The translations under genes were made by a program, and so were the position numbers. Below the pieces are notes generated by a model. That model was given only the letters and a program-made list of their open reading frames with translations, did no database searches and had not been told where the DNA came from. DNA of 64,000 bases. Source: Methylotenera_A sp040387515 (GTDB lineage Bacteria; Pseudomonadota; Gammaproteobacteria; Burkholderiales; Methylophilaceae). The stretch lies in contig JAZKDP010000012.1 of assembly GCA_040387515.1 (NCBI GenBank), positions 25,570 through 89,569 of the forward strand. The letters are read 5' to 3'. The first letter of the stretch is position 1. Every line of letters begins with the position of its first letter. Positions 26,218 to 35,109 of the stretch are shown piece after piece.

Positions 26218-26271
26218 CGGACAGTTAAGTTTTTTATTTAAATAGCAGTTAACCATTATAAAAAAGCATTT

Positions 26272-28086
26272 ATGAAACAATCTCTAGTAGAAGTGACCGA
26301 ACGTATTATTGAACGCAGTCGTCCAACTCGCACGGCTTACCTGCATCGTGTCGATGAGATTCTTAAGCGTGAGAAAGGTGCCGACAGACTGGGCTGTGCT
26401 AACGTAGCACATGCGGTTGCTGCTTTGCCAGCTAATGATAAATTCAAAATCGTGGTCGAAAAAGCACCGCATATTGGCATTGTCACGGCCTACAACGAGA
26501 TGCTTTCAGCGCATCAGCCATATGTTAACTATCCAGATATTTTACGCGATGAAGCGCATAGATGTGGTGCGACAGTTCAAGTGGCAGGTGGTGTGCCAGC
26601 TATGTGTGATGGCATTACGCAAGGCGAGCCAGGCATGGAGTTGTCGTTATTCAGTCGCGATAACATTGCGATGGGCACCGCGATCGCGCTTTCGCATGAT
26701 GTGTTCGATGCCGCTTTATTGCTGGGCGTTTGCGATAAAATCGTGCCAGGTTTACTGATTGGAGCACTACATTTTGGTCATCTGCCTTGTGTGTTTGTGC
26801 CTGCGGGACCAATGAGCACGGGTTTGGATAACACAACAAAATCTAAAGTGCGTGAAAAGTATGCGCAGGGCATTGTCGGACGAGAAGAGCTGTTTGCCTC
26901 GGAATCTGCCGCTTATCATGGAGCAGGTACTTGCACGTTTTACGGTACGGCTAACAGCAACCAAATGTTGTTAGAGGCGATGGGTTTACACGTACCAGGC
27001 GCGGCGTTTATTCACCCGCATGATGGTATGCGCGAAGATTTAACCCGTGAAGCAGTTAGATTAGTATTGAATAACACACGTAAAGATAACTTTATCCCAA
27101 TTGGTAAATTGGTGAATGAACATGTCATCGTGAATGCGATGGTGGCTTTACTGGCAACCGGTGGCTCAACTAATCATCTGATTCATTGGGTAGCTGTAGC
27201 GCGTTCTGCAGGCATTATTATCGATTGGACAGACTTCCATTATCTTGCAAAAGGTACACCGTTATTGGCGAGTGTTTACCCTAATGGCAAAGCGGATGTT
27301 AATGAGTTTCAAATTGCTGGTGGTCCAGGTTTTGTGATACGCGAGTTGATTGACGGCGGCTACATGTACCCGGATGTATATACGGTAGCCAAAGGTGGTT
27401 TGCGCGAATTTGGCAAAAAACCTGTTAAAGAAGATGGTAAGTTAGTGTGGAAAGATTATCCCGCCGAAAGTGGCGATGAAACAGTTGTCAGAACTGCTGC
27501 GCATCCGTTTAATGAATCGGGTGGATTACGTTTGTTAAAAGGTAATTTAGGCCGTAGCGTCATTAAAATTTCTGCCGTGCCAGAAGATCGTCACATTATT
27601 GAAGCGCCAGCGATTGTATTTGATGCACAAGAAGAATTATTAGCTGCATTTGATCGCGGAGAGCTCGAGCGTGATTTTGTAGCAGTAGTGCGTTTCCAAG
27701 GTCCGAAGGCAAATGGTATGCCCGAGTTACACAAATTAACGCCGCCATTAGCTGTGTTACAGAATAAAGGCTTTATGGTCGCAATTGTGACGGATGGCCG
27801 CATGAGTGGTGCATCCGGCAAGATTCCTGCTGCGATTCATTTAAGCCCAGAAGCAAGTGCAGGCGGTGCGATCGCCAAAATCCGCACTGGCGATATTGTG
27901 CGTTTAAATGCCAGCGTAGGCACATTGAATGTGCTGGTAGACGAAGACACTTGGGCTGATCGCGAAGTGGAAGAATTATCTGATGCGAAGCGCAACATTA
28001 ACTCACACGGTATTGGGCGTGAGTTGTTTGGTGGGATGCGGAAGAATGTACTTTCAGCCGAAGAAGGCGCAATTACTTGGCTCTAG
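26272..28086 (+). CDS. edd: 6-phosphogluconate dehydratase (Entner-Doudoroff)
   Basis: Edd dehydrates 6-phosphogluconate to 2-keto-3-deoxy-6-phosphogluconate (KDPG) with a [4Fe-4S] cluster. The 604-residue IlvD/Edd-family protein shows the signatures GGVPAMCDGITQGEPGMELSL and CDKIVPGL, which carry cluster-ligand cysteines, a further CTFYGTANSNQMLLEAMG with the third cysteine, and the C-terminal VTDGRMSGASGKIP motif. The next gene on the same strand is eda, but a 194-bp gap with a long inverted repeat separates them. In methylotrophs of this group Edd/Eda close the ribulose monophosphate cycle; that role is inferred. Confidence 0.97.
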   Translation: MKQSLVEVTERIIERSRPTRTAYLHRVDEILKREKGADRLGCANVAHAVAALPANDKFKIVVEKAPHIGIVTAYNEMLSAHQPYVNYPDILRDEAHRCGATVQVAGGVPAMCDGITQGEPGMELSLFSRDNIAMGTAIALSHDVFDAALLLGVCDKIVPGLLIGALHFGHLPCVFVPAGPMSTGLDNTTKSKVREKYAQGIVGREELFASESAAYHGAGTCTFYGTANSNQMLLEAMGLHVPGAAFIHPHDGMREDLTREAVRLVLNNTRKDNFIPIGKLVNEHVIVNAMVALLATGGSTNHLIHWVAVARSAGIIIDWTDFHYLAKGTPLLASVYPNGKADVNEFQIAGGPGFVIRELIDGGYMYPDVYTVAKGGLREFGKKPVKEDGKLVWKDYPAESGDETVVRTAAHPFNESGGLRLLKGNLGRSVIKISAVPEDRHIIEAPAIVFDAQEELLAAFDRGELERDFVAVVRFQGPKANGMPELHKLTPPLAVLQNKGFMVAIVTDGRMSGASGKIPAAIHLSPEASAGGAIAKIRTGDIVRLNASVGTLNVLVDEDTWADREVEELSDAKRNINSHGIGRELFGGMRKNVLSAEEGAITWL

Positions 28087-28187
28087 CTGTTTGAAAATAT
28101 AATTTGGGCGGCGTTACTTTCGCTTGCCGTACTAATCGTACTGTCTACGCTCAAGTGCCTTGCCTAAATTAATTTTGAAACAGCTAG
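28083..28187. repeat. dispersed hairpin repeat, copy A
   Basis: The 26-nt arms (about 28083-28109 and 28162-28187) are almost perfect complements of each other. They enclose a centre that contains a 25-nt core (28122-28146: GCTTGCCGTACTA, three bases, GTACTGTCT). The left arm begins on the edd stop codon. The same core, with different arms, occurs at 40591-40669. It is not an insertion sequence, as there is no coding capacity. Confidence 0.85.
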
Positions 28188-28280
28188 CTGAATACCAAAA
28201 TCTGTCTAATTTCGTTATTCCCAAGCCAACGGGAATCCATTTAAAAGTTTAAATATTCAATTTTTTAACTAGGTAAAAGT

Positions 28281-28910
28281 ATGATTAACACATTAGATTT
28301 AGCAAAAGAAGGTCCAGTAATCCCGGTTATTGTGATTAACAAAGTAGAAGATGCTGTGCCAATGGCTGAGGCTTTGTTGGCTGGCGGTATTAGGGTTCTA
28401 GAAGTGACTTTGCGTTCATCTTGCGCATTGCAAGCGATGGAGCAAATTGCGAAACACGTACCAGATGCGATTTTAGGCTCAGGCACTGTGCGTAATTTAA
28501 AAGATGCACAAGCATCATTAGATGCAGGCTGTCAATTTGCGGTTAGCCCAGGTTACACAACAGAATTAGGGCAATTCGCACGTAAAATTGGTTTGCCATT
28601 GTTGCCGGGCGTTTCAACTGGCTCCGAAATCATGATAGCCAATGCGGATGATTATTTCTTCTTAAAACTCTTCCCAGCTGTCGCAGTTGGTGGAATTAAT
28701 TTACTTAAAGGTTTTGCTGGTCCTTTTGGTGATGTGAAATTTTGCCCTACTGGTGGCGTTACAGTTGATTCTGCACCGCAGTTTTTAAGCTTACCCAATG
28801 TGGTGGTTTGTGGTGGTACATGGTTAACACCAGCAGATGCGGTTGCACGAAAAGACTGGGCGCATATCACTAAATTAGCTAAAGAGGCTAGTGCAATTAA
28901 AGCAGCATAA
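28281..28910 (+). CDS. eda: KDPG/KHG aldolase
   Basis: Eda splits KDPG to pyruvate and glyceraldehyde 3-phosphate by Schiff-base chemistry. The 209-residue protein has the catalytic Lys129 in FFLKLFPA (Lys133 of E. coli), Glu41 and Arg45 in RVLEVTLRS, and the phosphate-binding CPTGGV. It is a homotrimeric TIM barrel in the family. It follows edd on the same strand. The only glycolytic genes in the window are these two, so carbohydrate input is not suggested by the neighbourhood. A good terminator ends the unit. Confidence 0.97.
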   Translation: MINTLDLAKEGPVIPVIVINKVEDAVPMAEALLAGGIRVLEVTLRSSCALQAMEQIAKHVPDAILGSGTVRNLKDAQASLDAGCQFAVSPGYTTELGQFARKIGLPLLPGVSTGSEIMIANADDYFFLKLFPAVAVGGINLLKGFAGPFGDVKFCPTGGVTVDSAPQFLSLPNVVVCGGTWLTPADAVARKDWAHITKLAKEASAIKAA

Positions 28911-28931
28911 GTTAATTGTTGCGTTAAAATT

Positions 28932-28961
28932 AGGGTTTGTGTTTAACACAAACCCTTTTTT
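28932..28961 (+). terminator. Rho-independent terminator after eda
   Basis: The stem AGGGTTTGTG and its complement (28932-28956, with a short central loop) is followed by a T-run (28956-28961). Confidence 0.9.
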
Positions 28962-29024
28962 ATTGAGCGTGGATTTTATCAAGTCTGAATTGATCGATTT
29001 TGAAATTGAAGTTAGGAACTCTGT

Positions 29025-29699
29025 TTGCAGCCGTTAACTAAAACCTTGGATTTAAAAAATTATAAAACAATCGTGTTCGATTGCGATGGCGTGATTCTGG
29101 ACTCGAATGTTGTGAAAACCGAAGCTTATTTTCGTACTGCAAAAAACTTAGGTGCAACTGACCAGCAAGCGCAGGCGCTTGTTGATTATCACGTTAAATT
29201 AGGCGGTATTTCGCGGTATCATAAGTTTGATTGGTATGTGCGTGAAGTTTTGCACGAGACTGTGACAGAGAAAGCAATTCAAACACTATTAGATGAGTTT
29301 AGCCGCGAGTTAGAAGATGGATTGATGCATTGCACCGTTGCTGATGGTCTGCAAGAGTTGCGTGATGACACAGCAGATGCTAAATGGATGATACTTTCTG
29401 GCGGCGATCAACAAGAGATTCGTGATTTATTTGCCAAACGTAAACTTGCCGATTTATTCGATGGCGGTTTGTTTGGCAGTCCAGATAATAAAGATACAGT
29501 TCTAGCGCGCGAAAAAGCCAATGGTAATTTGCAGCTACCCGCATTATTTGTCGGTGATAGCAAATATGACCATGAGGCATCGACTACAGCAGGGTTGGAT
29601 TTTATTTTTGTCAGCGATTGGACGGAAGTGCCTGATTGGCAAGAGTTTTGTAAGGAAAAACAGATTAAAGTATTAGCAAATTTAAGTAAATTGCTTTGA
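29025..29699 (+). CDS. HAD-superfamily phosphatase
   Basis: This 224-residue HAD hydrolase has motif I as FDCDGVILDSN (nucleophile Asp19, acid/base Asp21), motif II in MILSGG, and motif IV in FVGDSKYDHEAS. A small helical cap follows motif I, as in beta-phosphoglucomutase- and GmhB-like members. It starts with TTG, supported by AGGA seven to eight bases upstream. It lies inside the LPS region and the hldE pathway lacks a GmhB phosphatase in this window, but GmhB belongs to another HAD subclass (DxDGT signature), so the substrate is unassigned. Conserved neighbours do not settle it. Confidence 0.85.
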   Translation: MQPLTKTLDLKNYKTIVFDCDGVILDSNVVKTEAYFRTAKNLGATDQQAQALVDYHVKLGGISRYHKFDWYVREVLHETVTEKAIQTLLDEFSRELEDGLMHCTVADGLQELRDDTADAKWMILSGGDQQEIRDLFAKRKLADLFDGGLFGSPDNKDTVLAREKANGNLQLPALFVGDSKYDHEASTTAGLDFIFVSDWTEVPDWQEFCKEKQIKVLANLSKLL

Positions 29700-29838
29700 T
29701 AAAACAATATGTGAACCAAATTAAAGTTTGGCAACTTGCACAAAGTCAGCAGTTTAATGATGCGCTAAATATTTTAAGATTTGATTTGTTGAGAGCAAAT
29801 TGAGAATAAGAAATTAAGTAATAAAACAGAAGGACATT

Positions 29839-31041
29839 TTGCTGAGTATAAAAAATAAAATGCTAGAAAGTGTAAATAAGAAAAATCTGAGTTTATTCGT
29901 GATTTTGGCTTGTTTGCTGATGCAAATGCTGAATTGGGGTTTGGCATATCGGATTTTTGCGTATTTAAATTTATGTGTCGTTTTAATTTATGGTTTGACC
30001 CAATTCAAACAACATCCATCATTTAACAGTCACCGTACTTTATATGGTTTGTTTTTTATTCCACTGACTTTCATTACTATGCATTTTCTTGCAGTAGAAA
30101 ACTTAGTCATTATCAGAGAGATTCGACATATATTCGTCGCATTATTTTTAACGCTGGGCATCTGGATTCTGGCAAAGAAAAATCCAGACTATATTAAAAA
30201 TAATATGCTCGTACTGCTGCTGACGTTAATATTCAGTTATGTTGTTATTCAAGCGATTGCATTGTGGTATTTTAAGCAACCGCATGGAACCACCAAAAAT
30301 CCACATTATTTGGCTGCGTACAGCGCTTTATCATTGATTGCCGCAGTTTTCTGTTTTTTTAAAGTATCTGGTGTATTAAGATATTTAATTGGACTCTCAA
30401 TCTTATGTTTAGGCGCTTTTTTATTACAGAGCTCCTCTCGCCCAACATGGATTGGATTGATTTTTTCTGGCTTTCTTTTACTTATGTTTATGAATAAACG
30501 TGCCAGAATTTATTCAGCATTCTCTATTGTTAGCGTTTTAATCGGGCTAACTCTAGCCAATATTGGAAACTTTGCGACTAGATTCGGAGATTTGCTCGGT
30601 CATCTTGACACTGAAGAGCGAGTTGTTATTTGGCAAGATACATGGCGGATGCAATCAGAAAGTTCACCTATGCAATGGCTGTTAGGCCATGGTTTAAATG
30701 CATTTAAAGCAGACTTTAAGCCTTACTCATATTATCATTTGCAAAACATTGACTATAACAGCCCGCATAATTTTTTATTAGAGCTGTTATATATATCAGG
30801 CGCTGTCGGTTTAGCTTTGGCTATATTGATGTTGTGGATAATATATAAGTATTTGTTTGCATTCATCAGAAGCCAAACAGAGAGCAAAAACATCTATTTG
30901 TTATTACTTGCAATTTTGACGACTAATCTAATTCTGGTCAGCATTACACTTCCATTCTTCACGAGTTATAACCTAAATATTATTGGATTAGTCATTGGCG
31001 TGATGCTTTATCTTAAAGAGACACAATTGAAACAAGCATGA
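29839..31041 (+). CDS. O-antigen ligase/polymerase-family membrane protein
   Basis: This 400-residue, highly hydrophobic protein has about ten to eleven membrane segments, with a large periplasmic loop near residues 245-330 that contains the QSSSRPTWIG start and the RVVIWQDTWRMQ segment typical of the Wzy_C/WaaL family. WaaL joins O-polysaccharide or a single sugar unit to the lipid A core in the periplasm; Wzy polymerises it. The TTG start has AAGGA six bases before it. The next gene, a GT2 transferase, overlaps by four bases (ATGA). The function (ligase or polymerase) cannot be told. Confidence 0.82.
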   Translation: MLSIKNKMLESVNKKNLSLFVILACLLMQMLNWGLAYRIFAYLNLCVVLIYGLTQFKQHPSFNSHRTLYGLFFIPLTFITMHFLAVENLVIIREIRHIFVALFLTLGIWILAKKNPDYIKNNMLVLLLTLIFSYVVIQAIALWYFKQPHGTTKNPHYLAAYSALSLIAAVFCFFKVSGVLRYLIGLSILCLGAFLLQSSSRPTWIGLIFSGFLLLMFMNKRARIYSAFSIVSVLIGLTLANIGNFATRFGDLLGHLDTEERVVIWQDTWRMQSESSPMQWLLGHGLNAFKADFKPYSYYHLQNIDYNSPHNFLLELLYISGAVGLALAILMLWIIYKYLFAFIRSQTESKNIYLLLLAILTTNLILVSITLPFFTSYNLNIIGLVIGVMLYLKETQLKQA

Positions 31042-31991
31042 TGAAACCTATTACAGTCATTATTCCCAATTACAATGGCGCGCATTTACTGCGTAAAAAT
31101 CTGCCTACAGTAAAGGCGGCAATAGTGCTTTATGATGCGCAATCTTCAATCATCGTAGTAGATGATGGTTCCTCTGACGATAGTTTGGCTGTATTGAGTC
31201 AAGAGTTTCCAGAGGTGAAAATTGTTGTGCATGTCCAAAATCAAGGCTTCGCAGAGGCTGTACATTCAGGTGTTAATGCAGCAGAGACTGAGCTACTTTT
31301 CTTATTAAACTCGGATGTTACATTGCAGCCAGACATTTTTATGCCATTGGTTGCTTACTTTGATGACGTCAATACGTTCTCAGTGAACCCGCTGATATAT
31401 GACGAACAGGGTGCCGCGAAAAGACATTCGTGGAATTTACGTCAATTTAAATCGGGTGGTTTAATGCTACTAGATTGGACATTAGAAAATGCATTGGCAA
31501 GGCGTAAACAAGGTGAACGACTTGCTGCTGCTTATGCGCATGGTGGCTCTTTTATGGTGAGAAAATCGATGTTTCAGGCTTTAGGCGGCTTTCATCCCAT
31601 TTATAAACCTTTTTATAGTGAGGATTATGATTTAGGGCTGCGTGCATGGCGTAGAGGTTGGGGCAGTTATTTTGAGCCGACAGTTTCAATTGTGCATCAG
31701 AGTGTTGGTGCCATACGTGAAAATATAAAAATTCAACAAGTTAAATGCACGCGCCGCAGGAATAGATACTTGTTAGAGTGGATTCATTTAACACCAACTC
31801 AGCTAATATTAAGCGCTATTCCAATGTCCTTATTACAATTGTTTGGTGAGTTACTGATGTTGGATAAAACCAATTTAAAAGGTTTTTTTCAGGCAATGGC
31901 TAAAATTGCAGCAGTAATTGACGCGAGAAAAGAAATCAGTCAAACACAAAAGCTTTCACTAAATGCAGTGCTGAAAGAGATTAATAAATAG
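31038..31991 (+). CDS. GT2-family glycosyltransferase
   Basis: This 317-residue inverting glycosyltransferase opens with TVIIPNYNGAHLL, followed by the nucleotide-binding DDGSSDDS and LLNSDVT (DxD-like), then an acceptor region ending FYSEDYDLGLRAWRRGW (ED-Y and QxxRW-like motifs). A single C-terminal amphipathic/membrane helix lies near 250-275. It is coupled to the upstream O-antigen-ligase-like gene. It is close to rhamnosyl- or glucosyltransferases of LPS clusters, but the sugar is not predictable. Confidence 0.87.
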   Translation: MMKPITVIIPNYNGAHLLRKNLPTVKAAIVLYDAQSSIIVVDDGSSDDSLAVLSQEFPEVKIVVHVQNQGFAEAVHSGVNAAETELLFLLNSDVTLQPDIFMPLVAYFDDVNTFSVNPLIYDEQGAAKRHSWNLRQFKSGGLMLLDWTLENALARRKQGERLAAAYAHGGSFMVRKSMFQALGGFHPIYKPFYSEDYDLGLRAWRRGWGSYFEPTVSIVHQSVGAIRENIKIQQVKCTRRRNRYLLEWIHLTPTQLILSAIPMSLLQLFGELLMLDKTNLKGFFQAMAKIAAVIDARKEISQTQKLSLNAVLKEINK

Positions 31992-32004
31992 CCAGCTTAA
32001 CGAT

Positions 32005-33024
32005 TTAAGATAAATTTGAAATGACGCTATCAGGTTGAATCTGCTTTAAGCAGTTTAGATGTTGTAACGGACATTTTCTCTGGAAACAAGGGCTGCAATC
32101 AAGGTTTAAATATTTAACGACCGCCTTATCAGACATTGGTGGTGTGTGATAAGGGTTGGATGAGCCAAAAATGGCAACCAGTTTTTTATCTAATGCCGCC
32201 GCTACATGCATCAAGCCAGAATCATTGCTAACAACCGTGTCGCATAACGACATTAAATCAATCGCTTCACCTAGTTTTGTTTTACCACCAAAATCTACGC
32301 AGCGATTTTGTGTCAGCTGATTAATCTGGTTGGTGACAGGAGTGTCAGCAATTGAACCAAATAGCCATACTTGCCAGCCTTTGCTTAATGCATCCAATGC
32401 GACTTCCGCATAATACTCAGCTGGCCAGCGCTTGGCTTCACCATATTCTGCACCTGGGCATAAGCCGAGTATTTTATGCTGGAATGATTGAATACCTAGT
32501 TTTGAAAGTGTTTCCAAAGCATTTTCTGCGTGTGTGACTAATTGCGGATTTGGAATGGTTTTTGGCAGGGATTCATTTGCGTTTAAGCCTAAAAATACAA
32601 ATCTATCGACTGTTTTCTTTAGGGCTGTTTTATCCAGCGGACGAATATCATTAATCAAACCATAACGCATTTCACCTAAAAAACTGGTACGTTTTTTAAT
32701 ACCAGCAGCCCAAGGCAGCAGCGCAGATTTGAATGAGTTGGTGAGGATAATGGCTTGCGTATAACCTGATTGTTTTAAGCTTTTTCCAAATGCAATTCGC
32801 TGCCAAAAGGCTAATTCACCATGCTTAAATGGCAAAGCTATTTTACCCGTAACTTCTGGCATGCGTTCTAATAAGGGTAGCGTCCATGCTGGCGCGGCAA
32901 CGTCAATGATGCAATTTGGCCGGTTAGCTTTAAGGGTTTTAAACAGGCTTTGTGCTAAGACCATATCGCCTACCCAGGCTGGGCCTAGCACTAATATTTT
33001 TTCAGGTTTTTTTGCGGTAGACAT
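32005..33024 (-). CDS. waaF: lipopolysaccharide heptosyltransferase II (WaaF)
   Basis: WaaF adds the second heptose to heptose I of the inner core. The 339-residue GT9 protein begins KILVLGPAWVGDMVLAQSLF, the WaaF N-terminus, and has the family phrases CPGAEYGEAKRWP and VSNDSGLMHVAAAL, the latter being the donor site. The ribosome site and start are close to hldE, which lies 19 bases upstream on the same strand. It is the last gene of an ADP-heptose synthesis and transfer operon. The GT2 gene converges onto it with a 13-base gap. Confidence 0.96.
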   Translation of the reverse strand: MSTAKKPEKILVLGPAWVGDMVLAQSLFKTLKANRPNCIIDVAAPAWTLPLLERMPEVTGKIALPFKHGELAFWQRIAFGKSLKQSGYTQAIILTNSFKSALLPWAAGIKKRTSFLGEMRYGLINDIRPLDKTALKKTVDRFVFLGLNANESLPKTIPNPQLVTHAENALETLSKLGIQSFQHKILGLCPGAEYGEAKRWPAEYYAEVALDALSKGWQVWLFGSIADTPVTNQINQLTQNRCVDFGGKTKLGEAIDLMSLCDTVVSNDSGLMHVAAALDKKLVAIFGSSNPYHTPPMSDKAVVKYLNLDCSPCFQRKCPLQHLNCLKQIQPDSVISNLS

Positions 33025-33043
33025 GGGTGAGCGAATGGCTAGT

Positions 33044-34528
33044 TTAGCTATTCATTTTTTTGATGATGTTGCTGGTGCTTCTGCCTTCTACCAAATCAAT
33101 TAGTGCAATTTCACCACCCCAAGCAAGCACCTCTTTGCCACCTACGACTTGGTCTGCGCTGTAGTCGCTACCTTTGGCAATAACGTTCGGCTGAATGGCA
33201 TTAATTAGATTAAGCGGCGTGTCTTCATCAAATAAGATTACCGCGTCTACGCTTTCCAGCGCGGCTAATACGCGGGCACGGTCATTTTCTGTCACAACAG
33301 GGCGTGTTGGCCCTTTGATGGCGCTCACAGAGCGGTCGGTGTTTAAACCTAAGATTAATTTATCGCCACGCTTTTTTGCGGCTTCTAAATAGGTTACATG
33401 GCCAGCATGCAGTAAGTCGAAGCAGCCATTCGTAAATACGATGCTTTGCTTGTCTTTTTTCCAAGCGCTTACTTTGGTTTTTAGCTGGTTTAAATCGCAG
33501 ACTTTATGTGCTTGTTCACTTTTTTGCTGACTGGTCAGTGCTTCCAATAAATCTGCTTGCGAAATAGGCACTGTGCCAACTTTTCCCACAACCACAGCCG
33601 CTGCAATATTCGCCAGTTGCAAGCTTTGCAGTACAGAAAGATTGTGTATTAAACCCGCAGCTAATGTGGCAATCACTGTGTCGCCCGCACCAGAAACATC
33701 AAATACTTGTTTGGCGATAGCGGGTAAATGATGCGTTGTCTCATCAATTAGCGTAATGCCTTCTTCGCCGCGCGTGACAGCCAAGAAATCTAAATTTAAT
33801 TGTTTTTTAAGTGTAGTGGCTTTGCTGATTAAATCGGCATCATCCATCGTGCTATTACACGCTTCTGCTGTTTCTTTTTTGTTAGGCGTGAGTGCGGTGG
33901 CGCCAATATATTTGCTGTAATCACGACCCTTCGGGTCAACTAACACAGGAATACTGGACGTTTTACATTGCGTAATAATCGCTTGGCAGGTTTGCTCGCT
34001 TAGTAAACCTTTTGCATAATCCGACAAAATAACCACGCTAGGCTTTAAAGCTAATTGCTGTTGAATCACCGCCATCAAATCTGTGTTTTCAGCAGCATTG
34101 AAACTGGCATTGCTTTCTTGATCTAACCGTAACATCTGTTGATGGCCGCTTAATACACGGGTTTTGGCAATAGTAGGGCGGTTAGCCGAGGTGTATATGC
34201 CATTCACATCCACATTCATTTGCTTTAATAGGCGCGTCAACGTTGCACCTTCGCTATCGTTGCCGACGCAACCGATAATGTGCGTTTTAATGCCTAATAA
34301 TGACAGGTTTGCGGCTACGTTAGCCGCGCCGCCGGCGCGCTCATTCTGCTGATTTAATAGCACGATAGGCACGGGTGCTTCTGGTGAAATTCGGCCAACA
34401 GAGCCGATTAAATAGCGATCTAGCATGACATCGCCGATAATTAGCGCATGTTGTTTATTGGAGTCGGGATTCGCGCTACCGAATTGCTTAACGGCGGATA
34501 GCAGTGGATCAGTTAAATGTTGCGACAT
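33044..34528 (-). CDS. hldE: bifunctional heptose-7-phosphate kinase / heptose-1-phosphate adenylyltransferase
   Basis: HldE phosphorylates D-glycero-beta-D-manno-heptose 7-phosphate at C1 and later adenylylates the 1-phosphate to ADP-D,D-heptose. The 494 residues comprise a PfkB-type kinase domain (about 1-330, with the anion-hole motif DVSGAGDTV near residue 280) and a nucleotidyltransferase domain (about 355-494) with FTNGCFDLLHAGHVTYL. It lies 20 bases after gmhA and 19 bases before waaF, so the set is an operon in pathway-relevant order. The dephosphorylation step between the two reactions (GmhB) is not encoded nearby. Confidence 0.97.
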   Translation of the reverse strand: MSQHLTDPLLSAVKQFGSANPDSNKQHALIIGDVMLDRYLIGSVGRISPEAPVPIVLLNQQNERAGGAANVAANLSLLGIKTHIIGCVGNDSEGATLTRLLKQMNVDVNGIYTSANRPTIAKTRVLSGHQQMLRLDQESNASFNAAENTDLMAVIQQQLALKPSVVILSDYAKGLLSEQTCQAIITQCKTSSIPVLVDPKGRDYSKYIGATALTPNKKETAEACNSTMDDADLISKATTLKKQLNLDFLAVTRGEEGITLIDETTHHLPAIAKQVFDVSGAGDTVIATLAAGLIHNLSVLQSLQLANIAAAVVVGKVGTVPISQADLLEALTSQQKSEQAHKVCDLNQLKTKVSAWKKDKQSIVFTNGCFDLLHAGHVTYLEAAKKRGDKLILGLNTDRSVSAIKGPTRPVVTENDRARVLAALESVDAVILFDEDTPLNLINAIQPNVIAKGSDYSADQVVGGKEVLAWGGEIALIDLVEGRSTSNIIKKMNS

Positions 34529-34548
34529 AAAAACTCAATATAAAACAT

Positions 34549-35109
34549 TTAAGATTCTAGAATTTCACATAGGGAATGGCCAACAAAAATATGCGCTTCT
34601 TGAATGCGTGCGGTGACTGAGGATGGCATCACCAAATTAAAGTCGCAGATGGCATTGAGTTTGCCACCGCTACCGCCGGTTAAGCCGACTGTTGTAGCGC
34701 CAATTTCTTTGGCCGCTTCCATTGCGCGCACGACGTTGGCGCTATTGCCGCTGGTGGTAATGCCAATGACCAAATCTTCTGGGCGGCAAAGTGCTTCAAC
34801 TTGGCGTGCAAAAATATAATCGTAACCATAATCGTTCCCCACAGAAGTGAGAATGGATGTGTCGGTCGTGAGTGCGATTGCTGGCATGCCTTTACGTTCT
34901 TTTTTAAAGCGGCCGACAATTTCTGCTGCAATATGTTGGCTATCAGCCGCGCTACCGCCGTTACCCATAATCAAGATTTTTCCGCCAGATTTAATGCAAT
35001 CTTGCATCTTAATGCCAACCGCGCTAATCATTGGAAAAAGTGGTTCAAGCGCGTTAAACATCGCCATGTGTGCAGCGTGTTCGCCTTTTAGATAATTTAT
35101 GTAGTCCAT
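34549..35109 (-). CDS. gmhA: sedoheptulose-7-phosphate isomerase (phosphoheptose isomerase)
   Basis: GmhA turns sedoheptulose 7-phosphate into D-glycero-D-manno-heptose 7-phosphate, the first committed step to ADP-heptose. The 186-residue SIS-domain protein has the phosphate-binding MGNGGSAADSQH and the family sequence ITTSGNSANV and VGLTGGSGGKL. The start codon shares one base with the hldD stop codon (TAATG at 35107-35111), so translation is coupled. Confidence 0.96.
   Translation of the reverse strand: MDYINYLKGEHAAHMAMFNALEPLFPMISAVGIKMQDCIKSGGKILIMGNGGSAADSQHIAAEIVGRFKKERKGMPAIALTTDTSILTSVGNDYGYDYIFARQVEALCRPEDLVIGITTSGNSANVVRAMEAAKEIGATTVGLTGGSGGKLNAICDFNLVMPSSVTARIQEAHIFVGHSLCEILES

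Noticed and set aside
28217..28236. ATTCCC...GGGAAT palindrome as a known REP-type repeat
   Set aside because: Stem of six bases with a central mismatch region; no second copy seen in the window, so a repeat family cannot be claimed.
29025..29699. HAD phosphatase as GmhB
   Set aside because: Motif I and the cap type do not match GmhB, which has DxDGT and is capless; context alone is not sufficient.
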